DNA from: Baylisascaris procyonis
Taxonomy: Eukaryota > Nematoda > Chromadorea > Rhabditida > Ascarididae
Reading direction: 5' to 3'
Assembly: GCA_037389465.1 (NCBI GenBank)
Contig: JAZARR010000236.1
Span: forward strand, 186,001-250,000
DNA length: 64,000 nucleotides
Position 1 is the stretch's first letter. The number at the start of each line of letters is the position of its first letter. The notes under the pieces are model-generated. The model did not search any database, had not been told where the DNA came from, and saw nothing but the letters and a program-made list of their open reading frames with translations. Shown in pieces: positions 32,101 through 45,400 of this stretch. The translations under genes and the position numbers were made by a program.

Positions 32101-35100
32101 GAATCTAGTAGACGAAGACTAAAGGAATGCTGAAGCAAAGAAAGCCTTCCCGCCACCCATTTTATCATGCACCGCATTCGCATTTGCCTTTGTTTATGTT
32201 GTCAGACATTCGGTGACCTTTGTCTGGACAGCTGCCGAGTGAAATTTTTGCAGCATGTAGGCTATTCCTAAAACGGCATACTTCATCGCTATTCAGCACT
32301 TAGAGAGTAGAATCACCAACAGTGGCGCAACTTATGTAATTCACAATATTAACTGTGGAGTGGTCCCTGGGGAAGTAGCCATTGCCTGTACATTTCTTAC
32401 GTAGATTATTTTGTGGTTCTCTCAAATGAACAAGACCATGTGTTTGTTACAATGTTTTCTGCAGAGCAGAAATTTGAAAAGATAGTCGAAATGAATGCAA
32501 AAGTGTTAGCTAGCGTAAGCATTATTTCCTATTTGGCGTCTAGCGTAATTGCCGATGGATTTATCTGTCTATAGCCTTCGTTGACGCTTCTGAAACAAGG
32601 TTGCTATGAATGCAAGTTTTCTGCATAGTGAGATGATTCAAGAGCGCAATTGTTTCTAGGCGAATAACGAAGCGCTAAAAAAGGAACGACAACAGAAGAT
32701 GAAAGATGCTGAAAAGAAGATGCAACGACTAGCAGGTAAATGTTTCGTCGAGTTCAACTAGTTATTTCGATGTCTATTTTGTGTGCTGTCATCGCTACAT
32801 TTCAAGATAAGCTCTCTCCCATGTTAAAAATATATCTTTTGAATAGTTGGGGTTTTGATTTCCTTTAAGGGTTACTTAAGTCCTCGTCACCAACAATATG
32901 ACTTGTAAAAGCGAGCTGCAAGACTTCCTTCCATCAGAAGGGGTTTGCTGTCTGGCATATATGCGCTAGAACCCGTGCTTTGCCTGAGTCTCTTATGCCT
33001 ATAGCTCCTGCGCATGGCGGTGTTTAAAGTCTATACATTTGTGCGCTTGCTTAATGGTAAAACTGAACTCGTGAACAAGGAAAACTTCATGGCGCATTCT
33101 CAGTGAGGACTCAAGCAATCTTTGATATGTATCTTCTGATTGGCTGTGCACTGTAGTCGTTAGCCTAGTTGGGAATTCATGGTGATTACTGTCAGAAAGC
33201 TAAAGGTGTTCCTTATTGATGTTATTATGCATTTCTAGCCTTGGAGGAAGATCGGGCCAAGTTTTGGCTATCGCTTTACTTCAAAGTTCACGTACTCCTT
33301 CAATTGTAGCAGGAGAGTTCTTGCAAAAAATCTTTTAATTCTCACTTTCTTTCGACATGTGCAAACACATATGGATCTACCCATTGAGACTGCTTAGGTT
33401 TTGTTTCTTGGATTGCCCTATATATGAAAACCGTATGAACTGATATCCTACCAGAGAGGCGTCTTTTTTAAGATAGATTTGTAGTAAAAGCGATTGGGAA
33501 TCTACCAGAAGAGTTAAGAGGATGCAAGACTTCGGCATCATCACCTGAATGGAACTAAAACCAGGATAAATCCTCCCACAATGGAGAGGATATTCCTGTG
33601 ATTCTACTCGGCTTTTTTTGGATCGTAAGAAGAGGGGAGGGAGAGGGGATAATTGGGTGCGCCAAATGCATTAATGTCATCGAATACTTTGGCTTAAGGA
33701 TTTGTTAGCTCAAAAATTGTTCTTTAATGAGTCGTTGTCAATTATAACAGCTATCGCTTAAAATTTGTTTCATCCATTAAAAAACCGCTTCCTCCCAAAA
33801 TCTCATATCATATCGATTTCCCGTTATCTTTTCCATTTGCCTCTCCACTAAGAAGTTTATTGACATTATAAAAGTAAAGTAATCAGTAGGTTGTTAGCGC
33901 TATGTTTGATAGATAATAATAGGTTTCGATATCGTGACTATTGCTATAAAACAGTTCTAATTACTATTCTAAAGAGGAGGGTCTCATGCTTCACTCAATC
34001 TAATATCACTTTTGTCCCATTTCACCTACTAATAATCGCGTCTCAAACAAGGTATTAAATATGGGCACGCCAATATATTATTCGACTTTTGCGATTTTTC
34101 AGCCGCTCTCAATGTTCACGCTGACGATCCATTGTTACATGTCTATAATTCAACGCAGGAGAAGTTAGAGGCGGTAACAGCTCTATACGATAAGCAAAGG
34201 CACCAGGTAGTGTTTCTTTGCGGTTAATAGTATTTAACGACAATTCGAATTTGTGTTTAGGAAGATTTACTATTATTTATGCGGCGCTGTTACAGAGAAC
34301 GATGGCACCCTGGCTGCGAACCGCGAACAGAGTTGAGCTCCTGCCTTGCATTGCGTACGCACCACACCGTACTCTGCACTGTGCAAACGAATACTAACAC
34401 ACATCAGAGAAACTTGAAAACTTGTAGTAAAAATATGCAATTTTTCCATCATTCAACTGAGAGTGTCAAATAATGTTCCCATGCATAATTTCAGCTGGAG
34501 GGGGAAGTATACTTGCTGCATGGACCATCGTTCTCTACAATTTTTGATTAGCACAGCACAGATCCCCCTTCAGCGAGTACACTTCCCCTGCTTCATTTGA
34601 GCTGAAATTTTGCGTGGTGCATGACTTGACAAAGTGGAATGATGAAAGAAATTGCCTGTTTATTTTACAAGTTTTCGAGTTTCTGTGATGCGCGTTAGCA
34701 TTCACTTCTAGAGTGCAGAATACGGTAGTGGTGCGTACGCAGTGTGGGGCAGGAGCTCAGCTCCATCGGAGTTCGCAGTCATGGTGCCATCGTTCTCTGC
34801 AACTGTGCCATTTATGCCGCCCTTCAAACAAAATTTCTGTGAAGGGAACAAATGTCTATTTAATTGTCTTTCAGTTGAGTTATCAGTCAGGTGATAGCTA
34901 AAATTAAATCCGTTAACCAAATCACTCAAGGTTCATCATTATTAACTTAACTTTGAGAATGGAAAAAAACAGTTTTCGTATAAGGAAAAGCATCTTATAT
35001 TATGAAAAATCATGACCACAAATTGATATTCCCCATGTTTAGCCATTTGCATGCGAGTTGAGTAAAATCTCAGGAATTCTTGTGCGTTGTGCGTAGTGCC

Positions 35101-38100
35101 TTTGTGTTTTGCCGGTTCTCTCACCAGGAAATTAGGCGGCAGCCACTCATCTACGATCACTATTGCCAAGGAAACAGTTGAAAAAGAAAATGAAATGTTT
35201 CTTTTTGTCGTTTAGAAATTTCAATTAATTGGGCGGAATTAAGCCGCGACCTGTGATGTTTTTGAAAATTTTCAGTCAAATAATAAGGTGTTTACACAAT
35301 GTACACCAAGAATGTAATATAACTGGGATCCTGAATTATTTCGGAATGAAGGTCTACTATAGTGTGCTACTCTTTACATGAAGTTCAGGTGATAAGGAAC
35401 CACATGACGTTAAAAGCGCATTATCAGTGCACTAAACTTCTGAAAAAATCAAAACGTGAGATGAGTGCAGTTGTTGCTTGACAATAATAGCAACGCTGTA
35501 TTTGCAGGTGAAACTGTTGGAAAGTGAAATAGAAGATCTGCATGGAGAGTTCGAGCTCGATCGACTAGATTACTTGGAAACAATCCGTAAACAAGATCGA
35601 CAGATTAAACTGCTAGAGCAGATTTTGGACAAGGTTAAGCCATGATATGTTTTGATATGTTAGAGAAAGAAAAGAGAATCAAGATTATTGAACCAAACAA
35701 ACACCGGCGACCTTAACTTCATGTTCTCGATTGCCCCATGAAATGAAGATTATCTCTTAACGTAACACAAGGAACAAATGAATGCCTACCTATATTAGAC
35801 CTCAATATGGAGGAGCACAAAATCCATCGCTTCGATCCCTATATATCTTTATGATAGTGGTAATATTGCGTATTATATTCGTGCATCTAAGCACTCTTGT
35901 TTGCTTTTCAAAAGTTTTTTCGCTGTATTAGTGTTAAGCATGAACACGAAATAAGCATAACATGATCAGCATTAACCGCCCAGTATTTTAGACGTACTTC
36001 ATTCCTAAAAAACATGTGCCGATTTACATGCTTTCGTGCGAGATACATTCACATTTTCAGGTCCAACTTACCGTCAAGAAGGATTGCAACTATCATAATC
36101 TGGAAAAAATTAAAAAGGATGCCTTGTGGAATGAAGATCAGGGAAAGTGGATTCTACCCGAATTGACGCTCACTAGAACGACGCTTCCGAGTGCAAATCT
36201 CGGTTGGTGTTCCAACATATCGTATTTTCACCCGAAGATTGATCATATTTCCCCCAGTCAGCACCATTCTTTCGATATATGGCGTTTAGCAAAGATGAGT
36301 GGTAAAGACCTCTCTTAGCACTCTGCCATCATCTTCATCCTTCACCGATGCGTTTGTGATGCTGAATGTCTGTCGATTCCATACGTAACATATTCTATTC
36401 TTGCTAAGTTCACCCTCTGTACCGAGGGCAAGATAAAATCCTGACCACCTGTTCTGCCTATTCCATCCGTGATTATAAATTGTTGGCATCCAGCACACGT
36501 TACAGTTGTCGACATCTCTCAAACGTTGGAGAGCTGTTTACATGTGCATTTGTTTCTGTGCGTTTTTACGGTCTGGGAAGGTTGTAGCAAATGAACTTCG
36601 ACAAACAAATTCCTGAAATTTTCCCTGACCTACCAAGTCCTGAGGAAATTTTAAAAGTAAATTGGCTGACGGAGATGGATGAGAAGAAAGAAAAAATGCA
36701 TGACATTTCATTGCTTCAACGTCTGCTCGTATTTGATTCAGTCCTGCTGCTTTTGCTTATGCAAGTGTTTTCGCACCGTTAAACGTATTGTAAACTCGAC
36801 AGTGGATTTCTTACACAAGAGACGCTTTACACTACTGCTGAAATATATAGAGCAATTTTCCATTAAGTACATTGTTTCTTGCCCGACGCTTTTTCGACAA
36901 CCGTGAACCCAGTCGTTCTGAATGCATCACTGAAAAACAGCTTCGTTCACGGCGACTGTCAAAGTGGATTTGACTATATGGTGGAGGTTGATTTATAGAA
37001 GGATGCTTCGACTTTCGATTGTCCAGAGGAAGCATTGTAGCTGTTAATATTTTCCATCTTTGCAGTAACGACCGGAGGTCTAGTTGACTCGCACAGTCCT
37101 CGTCAAGATGTCAGTGATGAAGTATCGAAATTGAAGCAGGTAGCATTTTTATTTATCCTTATAGCCGGGTAACTTTTGGAGCATAAGTTCTATAAAAGCA
37201 TATACTCAGCAGAAGTGGAGTGAAAAGCAGGTATAAACAAAATATGGATGCAATACATTTAAAAAATGTCACGGGAAATTGTAGCATTTTAAAGAATCCA
37301 AATTTTCTAACAGAGCCAAAATAAACTGAAGTAAAATAGCATATCAGAGTCCCTCTTGTCCTTCGAAATGCCAAGCTCACATGAATTCGTTATGCCCGAA
37401 GACTTTGGACGATCGCTGAATACTTGCAGCGCTTTTTCACTGCAAGCATTCAGCGAATACATTGCTTGTATAAGCCGATTTCTGCGACCATTTCCATCGA
37501 TCGGGATTACTCTAATCCCGTGAACTAAACCCGTTTCTTACTTCGTTTACGTCAGTAAATCTTTTTCTCATAGCAGTTTGGACACGAATTTAATATTAAT
37601 ACTTATATGAAATCGGCAGCTCCACTTATCGCCGCAGAGATATTACAGAGACTGGCGAAAAGTGAGGAGGAGAACCTTGCGAACAGTTATTTCAAACAAT
37701 TCAACAAAAATAATCTCGTCAACAAGTATAAAGCTGATAGGCATCGCAAGATCGGTACGTCGTTTTATTATGCGTTTCATCAATGTCTTAAATCAGCGCT
37801 GTTATGCTCTGAAACAAGCTTTATGAAATCATGTTTTTTTTTGTGAAAAATGGCGCATATGTGCAGGTGAATTTACAGCAGTCTTCTTTTCATGGAGGCT
37901 CATAAGCGTACTGTGTTATACTTTTGAAAAAGGTTATGGGCAGATATGAGATGATTTAAGTAATTTTCCTTGGCTATGGGGCATTACTGGTTTGATCCGA
38001 TGCGAACGTATAGGTGTATTTATAATTGGTCTAATCATTATTCAGCGACTAACACGACTTATCCTTATCACTTTTGTTTTAAGATTACCCTTATCGATGA

Positions 38101-38680
38101 GAAAAGTGTTTTTGATCATAAAATCGTTTTATTATTCTTGCGTGGCATTGGAATGGACATTTTCTCTTGTGACTGCGAAAGGAGTATATTGTGATCTAAT
38201 GCTGCACATCTCGCTGTATTTCGCAGTCACTATATGCTTCATTTATTGGCGTAGTTGGGGGGAGGGGAGAGGAAGAGGAGAGAAGAGAGGGACACGTTTC
38301 ACCCAGAATTCACTCCTCTCCGTAAAATTAGCAGACGGTGGTAAGCTTGCCGTCACCACTGCGCGATCCTCCTCTCTAGCCTTAACACGCGAAGTTGCAG
38401 GATACCGATTTACACCTCAAGATCAGGCTATGTCGATAGCTTATTAATATGCCGTTTATGTCACCAGTGAGTCATATGTTCTTTTCGTAAGTGTCGAGTG
38501 AGATGATCGGAACACTAACTTTCAGATGGTCGGAACAGTTCCCTTATTTCGAGGAAAACAAACTTTGATGGACTGATTAGCGGGGTTGTATACACAGATG
38601 ATATCTACGATTCCTCACTAACATCGTTTCGTAAACCACAACGCCTTGAGGCACTCACCTCGAGGCCAAGATACACTTAG
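23154..38680 (+). CDS. osm-3: OSM-3/KIF17 homodimeric kinesin-2 motor
   Basis: Plus-end microtubule motor of intraflagellar transport in sensory cilia. Sixteen exons join in frame to 762 residues: 23154-23225, 24119-24262, 25509-25700, 26357-26524, 27941-28088, 29741-29880, 30132-30220, 30781-30899, 31412-31674, 32660-32735, 34103-34206, 35508-35633, 36061-36301, 37066-37139, 37577-37754, 38526-38680. The motor domain starts [15 protein letters not shown]. It has P-loop GQTGSGKT (86-93), switch I SSRSH (202-206), switch II DLAGSE (231-236), [17 protein letters not shown] and neck [13 protein letters not shown] coiled coil covers about 360-445; FVGGEQ (440-445) is at the hinge. A second coil (about 500-547) leads to the kinesin-2 tail motif [15 protein letters not shown]. 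The end is [15 protein letters not shown]17/OSM-3 identity rests on the motor and the GGEQ and DCNY segments. The exon 13 donor (36301 or 36206) and linker exon 14 are the least sure parts. The intron after exon 7 is GC-AG. Intron 11 carries a foldback MITE. Confidence 0.95.
28391..28470. repeat. Two-copy tandem repeat, about 40-base unit
   Basis: A unit beginning ATAGTGGTCA and containing GATCACAATTTTA occurs twice in a row within osm-3 intron 5. It is a short imperfect duplication with no coding content. Confidence 0.6.
30219..30226 (+). other. Non-canonical GC donor splice site in osm-3
   Basis: Exon 7 must end ...TTG CG so that the split arginine codon is completed by the A at 30781, giving [11 protein letters not shown], one of the most conserved kinesin segments. 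The intron therefore begins GCAAGT at 30221 and ends TTTAG at 30780. No GT donor nearby keeps the frame. Apart from the C, the donor is a perfect consensus, as is usual for GC-AG introns. Confidence 0.85.
34275..34817. mobile_element. Foldback MITE, copy 2, with 8-base target duplication
   Basis: The element spans 34283-34809 (527 bases), flanked on both sides by the exact direct repeat ATTTATGC (34275-34282 and 34810-34817). Its ends are GGCGCTGTTACAGAGAACG and the imperfect complement CGTTCTCTGCAACTGTGCC. The inverted arms run about 190 bases, and the centre is also palindromic, so the whole element can fold into one hairpin. It has no coding capacity. An 8-base duplication fits the hAT superfamily best (P elements also make 8). 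It sits in osm-3 intron 11 and is the same family as the copy at the left edge of the window. Confidence 0.85.
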
Positions 38681-38762
38681 TGCGAGTTTGTTGCGATTGC
38701 TACAACGGCTTCCACCTTTGATCCTCAAATTCTTTTCCTCGTGCGAATATGTGAAAGTAAGA

Positions 38763-38832
38763 AATAAATGTATAGTATCTGAAGCATCTTGACAGATAGT
38801 CTTTGTATCGTGAAAAACATTCGTTTAATAAA
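38763..38832 (+). terminator. Poly(A) signals of osm-3
   Basis: AATAAA occurs at 38763-38768 and again at 38827-38832, 83 and 147 bases after the osm-3 stop codon. Either or both could direct cleavage. No other AATAAA lies between the stop and the first of these. Confidence 0.6.
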
Positions 38833-41800
38833 CACTAATATGAAAAAATTGAGTGGCCATGAGATCAACCGGGAGCGACATCAACGGTTGGTCAGAGCAG
38901 AAGAGCCCTAGAGGAGTTATGAAAGTCACCCGAAAGAAAACCACAAACTCATCAAGCTTGCGTTAGGTAGCCAGACAAGGCTGGACCGGAGATATGTCGA
39001 AGAAAGGACCAGAATAAATTGCACTCGAAAAACACCGTGGTAAATGATATCTTCAGAAAGAAGGTGAAAGTATTCGACAGGTCACTCTACGCAGTGAGTT
39101 CTGATAGAGGACTGTGGGACAGAATAGTATATGGTAGTAATAAGGTCACTCAACAGCGGCAGCGAAGCATGAAAATCCACTCTGCTGCATGTGTGTAATA
39201 AGTAAACTGGCAAATCTTTGGTACTTCTCTACTAGCCATCCGTTTCAAGACCATCTACGAATCACATCTTTCCCCGTTTCTTACGGCACCTCCTTTGGAC
39301 CCCTGCTTTCACCACTATAAAGTTGAAGATAAGCGACTGTTCCCAGCGTCCACATATCGTTCCTAGGTAAGCACTGTGTAGCACAACCCCCTCACCGACT
39401 TCCATAACAGTTCATTAGGGCGCTCCTGAGTGGTCATCTCTGCCGACGACCGGACCAGTGTTGATCGTTTAACCATTTCGTTATCAAAGCTGCGAATTCC
39501 GTCGGGAGAAGAAGAATTGCGATATTTTGACTCGAAGAACAACAATGCAAGGCATGAATGCCAAGAATTCGAAAAAGCCACCTTTTCTCCCTCGATATTG
39601 GTCGCAATTGAACGCTTAATAAATGCACCCAGCTCCTGGCAAAGCCGACTAGGAAAAAGCACCCAGTTCTCTCCAGAACCGAACCACGGTCGAACAGAGA
39701 CATGATCCAGCTCCCCAACCCTGCACCGTTAACACCACTGGTTCTACCTCGAGGGCGGAACCCTTATAGTTTTGCAACAGTGGAACATTGCTGAAGGCTG
39801 AATCGTCGCCCTTTGAATTGAGTCGAATGATGCTATGCAGGGGCTTCCACGGCGAATCATGCAACAGTAATTGAAGGGAAAGAAGCCTTGGTTCCAGCCA
39901 GCTGGATATCAGGGACCTTCATTACTTGAAAATTCGCCTATGCAAATTAGCATTACTGAACAACCTCCTATATCCACCAAGTTTCACCTCAACCCATCAA
40001 CGGAAAAAAAGTAAAGGCATCCGGAAGCCTACTCAATTTCACACAAGGCAGCTTTTCCGAATTACCACCAAACAGTACACACTTCAGAGAGGGAATGTCC
40101 ACCAGATCATCGCATGCATGGCTTATCAACTTAAGCTCGATCCCTCGATGCATCATGAAGATATTCATGAATATGTGCAAGTTGTGAAAAAATTAATAAA
40201 GTTCACTGGTTCAATTAATAAAGTCCAAATTTTCCGCATAACCTCCAAATATCATATTTTGTGGGTAAAGAATTACCAGCATACCCTCACGAATATTGAA
40301 AATCAATTGTGGGCAAATCCACGAACGTGGAATCAAGATCGGGCAGATTCATATATAGCATTGGAAATTGCACAAAAACCTGGTGTGCGTTTACCTACAT
40401 TATCGTTTTTGCAACCGGTCAAGCAAAGAGAGTTCACGAGAAGCTAAAAAAATATGGAAAGTTATATAGACAATGGTGCAAGCGGAGAACCTCCGCACTG
40501 CAAGTTGATGTTTGTAGATGTGAGTATGAAAAGGAAAGAGCAAGTGTTTTTTGCTAGGTGAAGCAAAGAGCCCATTGTAAAAATTAATTCAGCTAAGCGA
40601 TAGTTCGTTTCAACTTATCTCTTTACCAATTTTCCTGGAGACATTATCGCAGGTCGTACTCCACTTCGAGGCATTTCATCCACACTTCAGCCACGATAAC
40701 CTTAAATGCTCCATTGTGCTCAAGAATATGCCAGCATTCATTTCCGTTGTGTCCTCTAGCGCGGTGATGACAAATAATGGGAACAGTTAGTATATGCCTA
40801 AAGAACGAAGTTTGTATCTTACAAATCACCACCCTAGAATGATGGAGGAAGGGGGCAAGGAGGAAAGGAAGGAAGGAGGAACAAAGCGTCTCCAGAGGTA
40901 AAATTATCCGTTGTGTATGATAGAACAACGGTTGCCTTACCAAAGGAATCAATATTATTGCGCTGTTATTATTTGCAATTGGGGAAAAACTCAAATAAGT
41001 ACTGCCACTTTAGTACAGCGGTATAATTCCACATGAAAAGTTACAGGCCTATAAAGTAGCATAAAAGTTAGCACAGGTCCGCGAAGCTGTCACAGGTGGG
41101 TACCATCCGGTCATTTACCTTCACATAATTTCGTGCCGACTGTGCAATGTGCTCATTTATTTACAGCACGCCGAGTGCGTGCGTTCCACTAAGGAGTTGT
41201 TGCATCGCAGAGCAGCGAGCATTGTTGCATATCGATTGCTCTTTGTTCAGAGGCGTTTTTCCCCTATCAAGAGCCCTGAAGGCAATTCTTGAAACGCGTG
41301 CTTCAGATGCGTATGTGCGAGTTTGAGTATGATTAGTCCATGTGACGAGCGGTCATCGTTCGGTTGTGTCGATGCAGTCCTAGTTGTTTCATATTTTTTC
41401 CTGCTTATTCCTTGTCGTTTTTCTTTCCAATTTACCTTCAAGGTCATATCAGCTAGTTTGTTCTAAGGCGATTCCATATAGGCGTCGCATTTAGGGAAGG
41501 GAAGAGGGGAAAAAGGAGGTGCGCACCAAAAGAAGCAGGTGCTTCTAGCTTGAGTTACAAATATATTCCTAAATCTTGAGAAGCTGAAATATGGAAGCTG
41601 CTGTCCCCATATATTATTCTCCTCCTATTTGTCACGTTTTTTTTCTAATTTTAATTATGCTGTTTCCTCCGTCTAATTCTCTGTTCTCTCAAGTTTCACT
41701 CTTTCTCATATTCAAAACTTTTCAATCTCTAATGCTGATCTTTCTTTACTTTTTTAGGTTTAAATAGCAATTCTTTTTCTACTGTGCTCCGAGACACTTG

Positions 41801-42086
41801 ACATTTGTGGCTAGAATGCTTAAAGGCTTCTACTGAAAAGCGTTCTTCAAACTTGAGACAGCTTTGCACTGAATGCAAGAACTATTCACTGTGCAAACTA
41901 TTACAGGTCATTGGTGCTTGCCGTACATTAACTGGGCCACTCTTTGAAATGAGCTGAGTAAGAAAGTTATGTGATCGACGATTTTTTTTTCAAGAAGATG
42001 TGCATCAATAGCATTCACTGAAATTTCGGGATGCAAAGTAACGTCAAAGATCATAGCTAATATTGGAGTACTTTCTTGTGTGCTAC

Positions 42087-42087
<1 letters not shown>
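38833..42087. other. Intergenic, no gene assigned
   Basis: There are no recognisable domains. The longest non-repeat open frame of the area, 39926-40447 (173 codons), starts in AT-rich sequence and has no known motif. Overlapping open frames on both strands at 39363-39718 could be decayed repeat or retroelement sequence, but nothing specific was matched. G-rich purine tracts occur on the + strand near 40845-40880 and 41495-41520. Confidence 0.4.
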
Positions 42088-42169
<82 letters not shown>

Positions 42170-42170
42170 T

Positions 42171-42214
<44 letters not shown>

Positions 42215-42339
42215 TTTATTTAATTTATTTATTTATTTATTTATTTAATTTATTTATATTTATATTTTATTTATATTTATATTTATATTTATATTTATAT
42301 TTATATTTATATTTATATTTATATTTATATTTATATTTA

Positions 42340-42370
<31 letters not shown>

Positions 42371-42389
42371 TTATATTTATATTTATATT

Positions 42390-42420
<31 letters not shown>

Positions 42421-42447
42421 TTATATTTATATTTATATTTATATATA
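42088..42447. repeat. Compound (TA)n / (TTTA)n / (TATATT)n tract
   Basis: A run of pure TA to about 42165 passes into TTTA tetramers (to about 42255) and then TATATT hexamers broken by two short TA runs. The order suggests stepwise slippage from one unit into the next. Poly-Tyr/Leu/Ile open frames here are artefacts. Confidence 0.97.
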
Positions 42448-45400
42448 ACGAGGTATATATACACTTGCCTAAATTGGCGCTATTTGGCAAACTTCTGAAT
42501 GAATAGAAAGGAAAGAACGAGGTAGTCTCATATCAAATTTTTGGTTCATTCATCCTCTTTTATATCTTAATATCATCCTTTCCACGTCACATCTTTCGTC
42601 GCAGGATGTCAACTTACAGTGTCGAGGTATGCGAAAAACTGCAAAAGTAGAATTTAAGGATAACTGTATATATCTTGAGAAACGCTCTGAGGACACTACG
42701 GTGATCAGCGTTTCAAGCGAAAGCTTGTTCACTCGTGCGACTAGAAAGTATAGAATGGTTAACATGAAAGGCGATCTACTTGTACTTATTAGCCTTAACA
42801 AGGGAAATATTCTCAATTTCTCGCTTGCTCGAGTTCTATGCCATCCTTCTTTCCCGAAATAAATCGATGTTGAAATAAGTTGAAGCTTTAATCGCACCTC
42901 ATCGTGTCTCAAATATTGCTCCCATTAATACTGATATTCCTTATTTTTTTCTATCTTTAATTTCTTCAACAAGATTCATTATGATGTTTAGTTCTTTGTG
43001 TGTTCGTTGATAGTGTTTTTCGCCGGCACATAAAATGCAGATTCATGAAACTTGCCACATTCCAAATCGTTGCTCCAAAAGACCACCATTCAAGCGCAGC
43101 TATCACTAACCATTTCTTAAGTGAAATCGTTGATAATCTATAAGCCATTAGTTCAGTATTTACTAGAGATATTCTTGATGCAGTCTTTTTTAAACCTTGT
43201 TGGATTAATATTACTATCTGCTAGAATTGAAATGGTTTCATGTCAAAAGTTCTCACGGTACAGCGTATGTTTTATGTTTATTAGTTGCCTAAGAAAAGCA
43301 ACTGCTTGTATTTCTTCCACTGAAATCTCCAGTCGATTTAAGAATTGCGTTGCAATTATTCCATATTTATACCTCAGTAATTTCTCATTTTTCGGAGGTA
43401 ACGTCCAAAGCATAAGGGGGTGAAAACGCATATCCTATCAATCATCCTGATGCTCTTTCTTATCAGTCGTCTTATTCTCGAATCATCAACCACCACGAAG
43501 CCTACTGACGGCTTGATCTTCGAACCTGCTTGCTATTGAAAAGAAGTAAGCGAGCAGCTCAAAATAAGCTCGGTTTCTATCTCTTTTACATTGCACAGTC
43601 ATAATCGTTTCATGTCGTATGGTCAGTATATATAGGATTCGGCGATTTTTATTATGCGTTCAGAAAGTAATGTGTTTTTTTAGAAATTTTAGGTGATGTT
43701 ATAGATTTTCAACAAAAATTGCACATATTTAGACAGTTCAATGAATTTTGAGCAAAAGTGACAAATGATCTGATTTAAAAAAAAACGCTTTAGAAATCAG
43801 CTCATGAAATTGTTTTTAAAATGTTGTTAGCATATCGTATAATTAAAATATTTTGGTGGTCTGCTTTGCGCTATCTCCAAAATGCTACCTTTTAGTTGAT
43901 GATTGATGACGGCTCATTCCATTACTGTTGCTACAAATGATAACACCGATGGGACCTTCATAAACACGAATGGTAGTTAAAGGAAACCTTCACAATAGCT
44001 TAATAGTAGGGTACCCGCTCGACAAGCGGTAAGCAGTTGGTTCACCCGCTTCTGCAGAGAAATTTTTCGTTGAATTATCGAAAACACTAATGATAGCATC
44101 CTTATATCTTCACGATTTTTTCTATTGTGTCATTCTTTCTGTCATTTTTTTCAAATTTCATTCAGTCAACACAATCGATTGCAAGCCGCGTTTAAACTTT
44201 CACCAATTTTTAACTCGAATTTCGTTGTGACCAATTATCTGTCAAACAATTACAGCAGGTGACTCGTTTTCTAAAATGTTCTCTTATATTTTTAATGTTG
44301 GTAAAGTATAGAGAATGAGGAAGAGGGCGTTCCTCTGAAGAGAGGAGCGCGAAGTCGACCCAAAAAATTTAACTTAGATTGGTCCAGCCGAAGAGCTATG
44401 AATGCGCCATTTACGAATATATCGAATGATATGAATAATATATAGACATACAGTGTGATGCAGACAGCTTAGTGAAAGTGCACCATATATTCAAATTTTT
44501 ATCGCTTCTTTCTTAAGAGCACAAAATTTTCGACTCTTTTATGCATCGCTGTTATCCCACTTGAGATTTATGGGAGTCGATGATGCCCCCTTCGGACTTT
44601 TCCATTTTGATGCCGCTGTCCTATGTAGGAGTTACATTTGCTAACATGCTCGCAACATTACATCTATTTATTTCTTTATAATTTAATAATTCATATTATA
44701 TTTTTTAAAATATTTGTAAAATATAAATATTTAAACTAGTGAATAAAATTAGAATAAAGCGAATTTATATGCGTTTAAAAAATAAAATCAACATAAATTA
44801 TTTCAAATACAAATAAATAAATAAATGGTCATAAAATTGTGTGCAAAACCTACATACAAGTTTCACGTGAAATAGGCCGAGTCGTGCACTTGATGCCTAT
44901 ATTATTGATAATCACTTCCATCGGTACCAGCTGTTCGTTGCAACTTCATCGCTTCTATCCGCCGTAAATAAAAACAGTTACATAATTGAGGTGTTTAGCT
45001 TTTTTTTTGCGTTAAGGTTGTTTCCAACACTGTTTGTCTCGTCAAGAATCGACAATATGTATCAGAGGACATTTGTTAGGTAAGGGGTTCAGCTTATAGA
45101 CGAGATGTGCAACCTAACAATGTTCATACTTTTAGCCTTAAATGCCTAATGCAGAAATTAAGCGTGAAGGAGTCTTTGATATTATCACAAGAGATTAATG
45201 GTCTTACTACGATAGCGAACATGACCACCATTCAATCATCGATCACGTCTTGCATTGCCATTACTTTTACTAATCATATATCTTCGGATCGAGACAATAT
45301 TTATCTCTTGTGAAGTACTTATCTCTTAATATTTATTTCAAGACAATATTTATCTCTTAAAGGGGTTTGAAACCTAGGGGGCGGCCGAAGTAAGAGGGAA

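Noticed and set aside
32467..32516. Exon-like segment between TCTGCAG and GTAAGC in osm-3 intron 9
   Set aside because: Exon 9 ends in phase 0, and in that phase the segment has a stop (TAG). Exon 9 joins exon 10 directly with good KIF17-like continuity (FVGGEQ then ANNEALKKE).
36588..36656. 69-base open segment [27 protein letters not shown] with AG and GT borders in osm-3 intron 13
   Set aside because: It is phase 0 on both sides, whereas exon 13 ends and exon 14 begins in phase 1, and no canonical phase-0 donor exists in exon 13. It could only be used with other changes.
39926..40447. 173-codon open frame on the + strand
   Set aside because: It is the longest non-repeat frame in the gap, but no motif, start context or exon structure supports it. 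I left it as unassigned sequence.
42063..42498. Open frames rich in Tyr, Ile, Leu and Lys on both strands
   Set aside because: They are translations of the TA/TTTA/TATATT tract.
44008..44060. Possible tRNA-like segment (GGTACCCGCTCGACAAGCGG...GGTTCACCCG)
   Set aside because: No consistent acceptor stem, anticodon arm and T-loop could be folded from it.
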